From: CAZJUO01 sp964549245
Lineage (GTDB): Bacteria > Patescibacteriota > Patescibacteriia > UBA10025 > JAHIVO01
Assembly (NCBI GenBank): GCA_964549245.1
Contig: CAZJUO010000063.1
Location: 1-7,218 of the forward strand
DNA: 7,218 bases
Direction: 5' to 3'
Each line of letters begins with the position of its first letter. The stretch's first letter is position 1. Shown here piece by piece: positions 1-6,800 of this stretch. The notes below the pieces were generated by a model that saw nothing but the letters and a program-made list of their open reading frames with translations, ran no database searches and was not told the origin of the DNA. The position numbers and the translations under genes are program-made.

Positions 1-51
1 GATTTCGCGGCGCTCAAGTGTCCGCAGCAGCTTGGCCTGCATGGTCCTCAT
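1..51 (-). CDS. Start of an unidentified protein, cut by the left window edge
   Basis: Four bases after the der stop codon an ATG (complement of 49-51) opens a frame that continues off the window, giving 17 visible residues, MRTMQAKLLRTLERREI. The stretch is Arg/Lys-rich, looks helical and is noticeably more GC-rich than the neighbouring genes. A second in-frame ATG at codon 4 (complement of 40-42) has GAGG just upstream, with a tight 3-base gap, and is an alternative start. The very short spacing suggests it is the third gene of the LCP-der operon. I do not recognise the family from so few residues and assign no function. Confidence 0.5.
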   Translation of the reverse strand, partial: MRTMQAKLLRTLERREI

Positions 52-55
52 AGTA

Positions 56-1375
56 TTATTTTTTTCGTAATTGAATGGAAATAGGCGTGCCGGCAAATCC
101 GTGCTGCAGTCTCATTTTTTTCTCCACCAGGTCCAAGTAGGATTGGTGTACGCGCTCGGGGTGGGCGGTGATGAGGTGGAAAGTCGGCGGTGCTTGGGAA
201 ACTTGCCGGAGATACAGCTGGCGAGCCGGCTTTTTTCCTTTACTTGGTTTGGCTTTTTTTGGCTTAACTGATTGCACGAGGCGATTGAGCGCGGATTGGG
301 TAAGCGTCTTGGTATATTCCTGATAAACCTGCAGGGCCAGAGGGAGCAGTTTGCTGACGCGCAGTTTAGTTTTGGCGGATGTAAAAATGAGCGGCGCCCA
401 AGGCAGGGAAGAGAAGTATCGGCGATAGGTTTTATTATAAAGTGCCATGGTTTGGGGGTTTTTTTGCGGAATGATATCCCACTTATTGGCTACCAGTATG
501 ATGGCATTGCCGTTGTCCAAAGCAATGGAAGCGATGGTCTGGTCCTGGTTTGTCAGGGGCTGGGATGCGTCGGTGGTTACTAGTGAAATATCTGACCGTT
601 TGATGGAGGCGCGGGTTTTTTCAACGCTTATTTTTTCAATAGGGTCTGACACGTTTCTTTTTTTGCGCAGTCCGGCGGTGTCTACAATGCGTATTTTTTT
701 TCCATAGTAGGTGATAACGGTGTCATGAGGTTCGCGGGTGGTATGCGGCAGTGGAGAGACGATAACCCGTTCTTCGCCAAGCAGGGTATTGAGCACGGAA
801 GATTTTCCAACATTAGTTTTACCAATAATGGAAATGGTGCATGTTTCAGTGGTCTCGGCTATTTTTCGTTCTGGGAGGTCTTGTACTATGACATCAAGCA
901 GATCGCCGATTCCCGAACCGCTGGCCGCGGAAACAAGGTGCGGCTGCCCAAAACCAAAGGCATAGAAATCAGGAGTTAGTGACGAACGAATCCGGGGACC
1001 GTCAACTTTATTAATTACCAGCGTGGTTTTTACGCGCTGTTTTTTTAAAAACTTCGCAATATTCCGATCAGCGGTGGTTATTTGTCCGCGGCCGTCGACT
1101 ATCAGCAAGGCATGGTCAGCTGTATCGAGGATCTGGTAGGCTTTTTTTTCCACGGCTGTCTCTATTTGGCCCAGCTGCCCGGCGTCAAGGCCACCGGTGT
1201 CAATAATATTAAAAAGCTTACCCCGCCAATTGATTTGGGCGATATTGATATCGCGCGTAGTGCCGGGGATTGACGATATGATGGCCTGGTTGCTCTCGGA
1301 AATTGTATTGAATAGCGATGACTTCCCAACATTAATGCGCCCAATGAGAGCCACGTTCGCTAACTCTTTTTTCAT
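56..1375 (-). CDS. der: Ribosome assembly GTPase Der (EngA)
   Basis: This is a 439-residue protein, a normal length for Der, the essential GTPase with two tandem G domains that acts in late 50S subunit maturation. G domain 1 shows G1 GRINVGKSS (residues 12-20), G2 PGTTRD (37-42), G3 DTGG (59-62), G4 NKVD (122-125) and a G5-like SA (149-150). G domain 2 shows G1 GKTNVGKSS (185-193), G3 DTAG (232-235), G4 NKWD (297-300) and G5 TSAK (332-335). The C-terminal KH-like domain (about 355-439) ends with the typical GTPISI segment. A Lys-rich stretch (371-383) precedes the KH core. Oddities are PHTTRE at 210-215, where the second G2 normally reads PGTTRD, and Ile instead of Pro in the first P-loop. 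The ATG lies 10 bases after the LCP stop codon with no Shine-Dalgarno sequence, so it is probably translated from the LCP transcript by coupling. The identification is secure. Confidence 0.97.
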   Translation of the reverse strand: MKKELANVALIGRINVGKSSLFNTISESNQAIISSIPGTTRDINIAQINWRGKLFNIIDTGGLDAGQLGQIETAVEKKAYQILDTADHALLIVDGRGQITTADRNIAKFLKKQRVKTTLVINKVDGPRIRSSLTPDFYAFGFGQPHLVSAASGSGIGDLLDVIVQDLPERKIAETTETCTISIIGKTNVGKSSVLNTLLGEERVIVSPLPHTTREPHDTVITYYGKKIRIVDTAGLRKKRNVSDPIEKISVEKTRASIKRSDISLVTTDASQPLTNQDQTIASIALDNGNAIILVANKWDIIPQKNPQTMALYNKTYRRYFSSLPWAPLIFTSAKTKLRVSKLLPLALQVYQEYTKTLTQSALNRLVQSVKPKKAKPSKGKKPARQLYLRQVSQAPPTFHLITAHPERVHQSYLDLVEKKMRLQHGFAGTPISIQLRKK

Positions 1376-1385
1376 AAACTGGCAA

Positions 1386-2852
1386 TTAACTGTTGGTTAG
1401 AGAGCCGCCAGTGGATTGGTCAGTGCCGATGATGATCAATATATCAGTATCTGATTGGCCGGTTTGTAGCGACTGATTGGTATTGCTCGCGGCGGTTTCG
1501 GTGCCCGCTGTTGGAATATCAATAGCTACTTCAGCATCGAGTAGGTTTTTTAAACTGGCTACGGTGTACGGCTTAGCCCCAGCCGAAAGGTCATAGATAG
1601 TAGTGGTAGATAAGACCGTTTCAGTGGTAGCGTTGCCTATGGTTTCCACGTTATAGCCCATGGTTTGTAAACGTTCTGCGGTTCGGCTGGCCAGTCCGGT
1701 TTCTGAAGTGCTGTTTTGTATTTCTATGACTGCCTCTTCCCGCTGGATAACGCTCGTATTGAAGATATTTTCAGCCACTTCCTGAACTTCGCTCCAATCG
1801 CCTGATTTTGGGGTAAGTATGTACGCTCCATCAAGCGTAGTTTCGGATTGCAAAATTCCCTCTACTCCATTATCCAGCACTTTGGTGATGACCTTATTTG
1901 CTTCCAGGTTTTGCAGTAAATTGGCTAGCCGCAAGAGCTCCCATATTTGCAAGTCGGTTTGGTTGTGGTCACCGAGGTCGTCCAGGGCCGCCACGATTTT
2001 GCTGGGATTAAGGAAACTTTCCAGTGAAAATATTTTTTCTTTGATGGCGAAAAGAACCTTTTGCTGGCGTTTGGAACGGGCGAAATCCGAGCCTTCTCCG
2101 TTGGTGCCATGCCGTGAACGGACATATTGCAGAGCACGTTCTCCGTCCATATGTTCCAAACCCTCCGTGAAACGGATGGTCTGGTATCCATAGTTATAAT
2201 CAGGATACTCGTAATCTGTAAAACTGTTGTCAATGTAGATATCGATGCCGCTGATATCGTCAATGGCTTTTCTAAAACCGGCAAAATCAACACGCCCATA
2301 ATAATGGATAGGCAGGCCGGTTACTTCTTCGATTACCTCTTTCAATAATCCTTCGCCCCCGCCCGGATAATCTGCCTCATAGCCAAAAGCCAGGGCATTG
2401 TTTATTTTGCGCCAGCCGAATTCGGGAATATCTACATAAAGATCCCGGGGGATAGACAAGGTGGCCAATTCGTCGGTGGAAGGTTTGTAGCTGGCTATAA
2501 TAATAGTATCAGCCAGATATGCCCCCTGGTGGCCGGGGCCGCCGATGCCGACTAATAAAATATTAATCCGATCTGCCTCCTCACCTCGGAGGTGTTTATC
2601 AGGATTGGCAATAAGGTGCTTGATTTGCTCAAAAAGGCCAACCTTTTCACCGGATTCATTATTGGTGCTATTGACCGCCAAAACAGCTCGGGTGACAAAC
2701 AGCAAGCCAATACCGATAATTACGACTAGTAAGACACTGACCGAAACCCACAGGAGCGGGAATGGTTTTTTCTTTGGTGCTTGATACGGGTCTGCCGGCT
2801 TGTCTTGGTTTTTTTCTACAATTTTGTTGTTTGGTTGTGTCAAATTGGGCAT
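1386..2852 (-). CDS. LytR-CpsA-Psr (LCP) family wall-polymer transferase with LytR_C domain
   Basis: The protein has 488 residues. A basic, Pro/Lys-rich cytoplasmic tail (1-31) leads into one membrane span (about 32-55), which places the rest outside. The LCP catalytic domain covers about 95-268: NILLVGIGG (97-105), LADT with Asp115, SIPRDLYV with Arg136, KINNALAFG (149-157), and YVRSRHG (243-249) followed by DFARSKRQQ (256-264). In this family the conserved Arg and Asp residues bind the pyrophosphate of a polyprenyl-linked glycan and metal, and the enzyme attaches anionic glycopolymers to peptidoglycan or proteins. Residues about 374-475 look like a LytR_C domain (EAVIEIQNST and following). 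The tail is Thr/Gln/Ser-rich. The ATG is the only possible start, because an in-frame TAA lies at the complement of 2865-2867. It is the first gene of the operon with der. The exact glycan acceptor cannot be read from the sequence. Confidence 0.93.
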   Translation of the reverse strand: MPNLTQPNNKIVEKNQDKPADPYQAPKKKPFPLLWVSVSVLLVVIIGIGLLFVTRAVLAVNSTNNESGEKVGLFEQIKHLIANPDKHLRGEEADRINILLVGIGGPGHQGAYLADTIIIASYKPSTDELATLSIPRDLYVDIPEFGWRKINNALAFGYEADYPGGGEGLLKEVIEEVTGLPIHYYGRVDFAGFRKAIDDISGIDIYIDNSFTDYEYPDYNYGYQTIRFTEGLEHMDGERALQYVRSRHGTNGEGSDFARSKRQQKVLFAIKEKIFSLESFLNPSKIVAALDDLGDHNQTDLQIWELLRLANLLQNLEANKVITKVLDNGVEGILQSETTLDGAYILTPKSGDWSEVQEVAENIFNTSVIQREEAVIEIQNSTSETGLASRTAERLQTMGYNVETIGNATTETVLSTTTIYDLSAGAKPYTVASLKNLLDAEVAIDIPTAGTETAASNTNQSLQTGQSDTDILIIIGTDQSTGGSLTNS

Positions 2853-2863
2853 AGAGTGTTTAT

Positions 2864-2892
2864 ATTATAATAGAAAGACCAACCGCAGTCAA
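2864..2892 (-). promoter_or_regulatory. Sigma-70-type promoter of the LCP-der operon
   Basis: On the minus strand, TTGACT (complement of 2887-2892) and TATAAT (complement of 2864-2869) are separated by exactly 17 bases. Each hexamer matches consensus at 5 or 6 of 6 positions. The expected transcription start near 2857 lies only about 5 bases before the ATG at 2852, so the mRNA would be effectively leaderless, in line with the absence of any Shine-Dalgarno sequence. Confidence 0.8.
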
Positions 2893-2902
2893 AGGAGCAG
2901 GC

Positions 2903-2932
2903 TCGACAGTTAGCTAAGCGCCGTGATACAAT
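2903..2932 (+). promoter_or_regulatory. Extended -10 promoter of the glycosyltransferase gene
   Basis: TCGACA (2903-2908) and TACAAT (2927-2932) are spaced 18 bases apart, with a TG at 2924-2925 forming an extended -10 (TGATACAAT). The expected start near 2939 is about 6 bases before the ATG at 2945, again a nearly leaderless message. The -35 element is back to back with the -35 of the divergent LCP promoter, with 10 bases between them, so both promoters could be controlled together. Confidence 0.7.
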
Positions 2933-2944
2933 GCTAATATTCTT

Positions 2945-3649
2945 ATGACAGCTGTAATTATTCTTCCAACCTACAACGAAAAAGATAATATTGCTGATAT
3001 CGTGTCTGCTATAGTAGGTTTGGGAATCAAGGATTTGGGCATCACCATCGTTGATGATAATTCTCCGGACGGTACGGGCCGCATCGCCGATACGCTCGCT
3101 AGGCGTTATCATAGCGTTTCGGTGATCCATCGAGCGAAAAAGGAAGGTTTGGGGAAGGCGTATATGGCCGGTTTTAAAGCTGTATTAGCGGATGAAAACG
3201 TTCGATACATTTTTGAGATGGATGCTGATTTTTCGCACCAGCCAAAATTTATTCCTGATTTTCTTGAGAAAATTAAAACAGCTGATATTGTTCTAGGTTC
3301 ACGGTACATTGATCGGGGAGGCGTAGAAAATTGGGGCCTGGTAAGGCGTTTTATCAGTTGGCTGGCAAATTATATTATTAGGGTTATTCTACATCTGCCG
3401 TATCGTGATTTAACCGGGGGGTTTAAGTGTTTTCGTCGTGAGGCACTGCAAAAGATAGATTTTGATGGTGTTGAATCCCGGGGGTACAATTTTCAAATAG
3501 AATTAACTTACAAAGCGCATCAGCGCGGATTGCGGATCGAAGAAATCCCCATAGTCTTTGTTGAACGGCGAGCCGGAACCTCCAAATTTAACTTTATTAT
3601 TATGCTGGAGAGCTTTTGGAAGGTGATTAAATTGCGCCTCGGTAAATAA
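2945..3649 (+). CDS. Polyprenyl-phosphate (dolichol-phosphate) mannosyltransferase-like GT2 enzyme
   Basis: The protein has 234 residues, the size of a stand-alone DPM1-type catalytic domain. It is a GT-A fold family 2 glycosyltransferase, expected to move a sugar (typically mannose from GDP-mannose) onto a polyprenyl phosphate at the inner face of the membrane, providing a lipid-linked donor for glycosylation outside. Visible motifs are ILPTYNEKDNI (6-16), the nucleotide-binding VDDNSPDGTG (36-45), HRAKKEGLGKA (62-72), the metal-binding DAD (93-95) followed by FSHQPKFIP, VLGSRYI (116-122), DLTGGFKCFRREAL (155-168) and VERRAGTSKF (206-215). There is no C-terminal GtrA-like or multi-span membrane part, so it should be soluble or peripheral. 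ATG 2945 is the only start, since TGA at 2924-2926 closes the frame upstream. It is followed by its own terminator, so it is probably monocistronic. The sugar is uncertain: glucose or another hexose is possible in this family. Confidence 0.92.
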   Translation: MTAVIILPTYNEKDNIADIVSAIVGLGIKDLGITIVDDNSPDGTGRIADTLARRYHSVSVIHRAKKEGLGKAYMAGFKAVLADENVRYIFEMDADFSHQPKFIPDFLEKIKTADIVLGSRYIDRGGVENWGLVRRFISWLANYIIRVILHLPYRDLTGGFKCFRREALQKIDFDGVESRGYNFQIELTYKAHQRGLRIEEIPIVFVERRAGTSKFNFIIMLESFWKVIKLRLGK

Positions 3650-3652
3650 TCG

Positions 3653-3663
3653 TTGTTAAGTTA
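3653..3663 (+). repeat. 11-bp direct repeat, copy 1
   Basis: TTGTTAAGTTA occurs here just after the glycosyltransferase stop codon and again, identical, at 3779-3789 in the leader of the next gene. The two copies bracket the terminator and the promoter. In AT-rich DNA this could be chance. Confidence 0.3.
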
Positions 3664-3674
3664 GGCTATATCAG

Positions 3675-3696
3675 CCCTTGTTTGCAAGGGTTTTTT
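3675..3696 (+). terminator. Rho-independent terminator of the glycosyltransferase gene
   Basis: A 6-bp perfect stem, CCCTTG (3675-3680) paired with CAAGGG (3685-3690), closes a TTTG loop and is followed directly by six T residues (3691-3696). It lies 26 bases after the stop codon of the glycosyltransferase. No A-run lies on its left side, so it should act on the plus strand only. Confidence 0.85.
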
Positions 3697-3737
3697 GCTA
3701 TTGGGGATTGTGGAATGCCTTTGGCTTTATAAAATAT

Positions 3738-3766
3738 TAGACAAACTAAAAAAAATGTGCTATAAT
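3738..3766 (+). promoter_or_regulatory. Strong extended -10 promoter of the giant surface-protein gene
   Basis: TAGACA (3738-3743, 5 of 6 to consensus) and a perfect TATAAT (3761-3766) are spaced 17 bases apart, and TG at 3758-3759 makes an extended -10 (TGCTATAAT). Transcription should start near 3773, giving a leader of about 73 bases. This is unlike the other two promoters in the window, whose leaders are almost absent. Confidence 0.8.
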
Positions 3767-3778
3767 TTATATGAACGC

Positions 3779-3789
3779 TTGTTAAGTTA
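3779..3789 (+). repeat. 11-bp direct repeat, copy 2
   Basis: This is the second exact copy of TTGTTAAGTTA (first at 3653-3663). It sits just downstream of the predicted transcription start of the giant gene. Confidence 0.3.
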
Positions 3790-3802
3790 CAAAATAATTA
3801 TA

Positions 3803-3814
3803 GCTAATATTAGC
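3803..3814. promoter_or_regulatory. Perfect 12-bp palindrome in the leader, possible operator
   Basis: GCTAATATTAGC is its own reverse complement and lies about 30 bases after the predicted transcription start and 31 bases before the ATG. The gene it precedes begins with a DNA-binding domain, so an autoregulatory operator is a natural idea, but this is inference. The stem is AT-rich, so a strong RNA hairpin is unlikely. The first nine bases recur at 2933-2941 next to the glycosyltransferase promoter. Confidence 0.35.
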
Positions 3815-3845
3815 AAAATAGAATATTTTTTTGTGACGCTATCGA

Positions 3846-6800
3846 ATGATTAATTTGTTTTCAGGACGTCGGGGCAGTTCAGAAAAGACTGGAGGTACAA
3901 TTGATTTTAATTCATTGCCGAATCTGCTTTCTATCAGCCAGGTAAGCAAGATTTTTAATATTCACCCGAATACGGTCAGAAATTGGGATAAAAGCGGAAA
4001 ATTGGTAGCTACTAGGATAGGCTCAAGAAAAGATAGGCGATATGAAAAAGCTGCAGTAGAGAAATTGTATTATTCTATATACCCCCTACATACTTTGGGT
4101 CCTACTGATAATAAGCCGAAAACACCACTGTCAAAATCAACACCGCCACCTGAAGAAGATAAGTACGTCATAAAAAGCGGTTTTTCGTTTCACAACGTTA
4201 AGCTTTTTTTTATCAGCAGGAAATTTTCGCTGTTTGTTTACTCTGCCGTAGTGGTAGCATTTACTTTTTTTTCTTTACAAGTATTGTTTTTTGCCTACGT
4301 ATATACTATCCAAGCTGAAGAGCGACCGGTAAAATCATATGCCGTGACTGTTGAGCCGACTGCAGCGCAGGGCTGGCAATTTAGTGACCATGCTACCACG
4401 CTAGAATTAAAATCCTCCGCATCATTGGATGATTTTAATGAGAAAAATTCAGCGACGTACAGCAATAACGTAGTGATCAACGAACCCGAGCAACCAGTAA
4501 AGGATTTGCCATCGGAAAAAAGCACTGAACAACCAAACGCCAATACCAATAAAGCAGCGGTACCAGTACCAGCCAGTAATAACAATGCAATGCCGTCTGT
4601 GCCGGAAGAAGACGGTAGTGGTGACGTTACCAACCAAAATAGTAATACGAACAAAAATATCAATACCACCACTGCCCCAGTAAAAACCAACACCAATACC
4701 GTCCCTGCCGAAGAGGAAGGGAGTGTTCTGGGAGAAGAAACTACGGTAGAACAAATACCTATTGTTTCAGAAACAAGTCCAGAGTTGATCGCCAGTGGTT
4801 TCCAATTGCCCAAATCAATTCCGTCAGAGGCCCTGCTGAAAGAAGCGGTATTGCAGATTTCATTGGCGGTTGATTCATATGAAACCAATGAAGATGTTAT
4901 TACCATTTCGTATTCGGCAGATGGCGGTGCTACTTGGAAAACTGCAGATTCGTTTGCACTACTAGGGGCATTGAGTAATAAAGACCATGGTGGCTACTGG
5001 GAATATGCTATTCCGGAGATAACGGAGCAAGCTGATTTTAGCAATTTTCAAGTTAAAATTTTTTATGACGCAGTACCTGGCGAGAAGGCATCAGACGCTT
5101 ATGTCGATGGTATTGTTTTGGAGACGGAGCTTGAAGAACCTCATCCGGCCGCCGAAGAAATACAAGAGAGCGTTTCTATCAAAGACAGGGATTTAAAAAT
5201 AGACGAGGATCCGGTGATTGCCGTAGAAGTTGAGGAAGAAGGTTTTTTCTCATTTTTGGGAGCTGATCCCAAGCAGCGGCAGGTACAGTCGGTGAAAGTT
5301 GTTTCTCCCGATGGTACGGAGATTGACCCGGCTATTACCACCAAGGACGTGCAAGTTGGCAACAAAAAACAGGCCGAGTACGCTATTGAAACTTCTCAAT
5401 TTGAAAAGCCAGGGAAATATCAAGTAACCTTTACCATAGAGCAGGACGGAGTGGTTGAAGAGGTGATGGAAGAATTTACCTGGGGCGTACTGGCTATAAA
5501 TCCCGATCAGGCTGTTTATAAACTAGGCCAGGAGTCACTGTTCTCAATCGGCGTCCTTGATGACAGCGGAGACATTGTTTGTGATGCTGACGTTATTTTG
5601 ACAATTACGGCGCCCAATGGCCAGCAAGAGCTAAAAAGAACGGCTGACGGGAGCATTACGGTAAGTGAGCATTGTTTGGAGAAAGGTGAGTTTATGGGCC
5701 CTGATTATTTTGCAAATTATTCGCCGGCAGTACCAGGCAACTATCAATTACACGTTTCAGCGACGCATCAAAATGGCACCAGGGAATTGGATGACAGTTT
5801 TGAAGTACAGGTTGATCCGCCGTATACGATCAAACGTACCGGTCCGACGCGTGTTTTCCCCTACATTTACCAGCCGATGGTTTTGGAAGTAACCGCTTTT
5901 AACGGCTATAACGGTGAAATACGCGAACTGGTCCCCGGTGATTTTGACGTAGAGGTAAAAGATGGCGGCCGCCTTGAACAATTCGATACTGGAGATGAAA
6001 TCGTTCATGCGTTAGTTTGGGAGAAGAATATCGGTACTGGCCAGACGGTCTCGCTTTCATATGATTTTAAAACTCCTGAAGAAAGTCCGGCATTATATTT
6101 TGTCGGACCGGCTTCGGTGGGTGATTGGGAAGAGCCACGGCAGTGGCAGATGGCTATTGACGCTACCTATCTATATTTATTGGGTACCAGCAGTTTAGCG
6201 CCGACCAATTGGTCGTATGTTTCCAGTCATAATGGTGATTTTTTACGAGCAGCTTCAGCATATAGCGGCACCGGAGGCGGGAATGCTACTCATACTCATA
6301 CGTTTGATGAGACAGTAGGAGTGGCGTCAGCAACTGGCACGATAGCAACCTGCAAGAGCGGTTGTAGCAAATTTGCTTCGGATGTCCATAGTCATGCAGC
6401 TGGCAGTTCTATCGATGCAGCTGATAATAATCCGGCTAACCATACATTTTATTTGTGGAAGTACGATACGGCTGATACTACCCCGCCCAATATTCCGCAA
6501 AATAGCTTTGCCTTTTTTGAAGACGGCAATACGCCCAGTTCACCCTGGACCAGATTTTCTGATGCTGATGATCGACTGGTCAAATTTGATGCCAGCCATA
6601 CGACCGGGGGTAGTGATACGCATACTCATGGAATAAACTGGCACGCTTTGGGAGGGGGCAGCGGCTACACGTATATGCAGACGGGAGGTTTTTTGAATGT
6701 GCCAATAGAGGCGCATACTCACTCCGCTCCAGCTACACCAACAGACACACCATCAGCTACTTCCTTGCCGCAATATGCCACTATTCAGATATATAAACAG

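Noticed and set aside
1..51. Resemblance of MQAKLLRTLERRE to a motif in sigma-54 activator AAA+ domains
   Set aside because: In those proteins the string lies deep inside the ATPase domain, while here it is at or near the N-terminus and is only a dozen residues. I judged the match coincidental.
71..1273. Several plus-strand open frames opposite der (for example 272-583 and 725-979)
   Set aside because: They are the complement of a complete, well-conserved der gene, overlap each other in different frames and show no recognisable motifs or start signals.
2840..3130. A 96-codon minus-strand open frame spanning the divergent promoter region
   Set aside because: It overlaps the start of both the LCP gene and the glycosyltransferase and would be transcribed through two good promoters. 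Its sequence is the antisense of conserved GT2 motifs.
4295..4906. A 203-codon minus-strand open frame rich in Ser, Val and Leu
   Set aside because: It lies opposite the membrane-proximal region and the Asn/Thr/Pro/Glu linker of the giant gene. Low-complexity codons such as AAT, ACC and GAA read as Ile/Val/Phe-rich frames on the other strand. The plus frame continues through it with clear domains on both sides.
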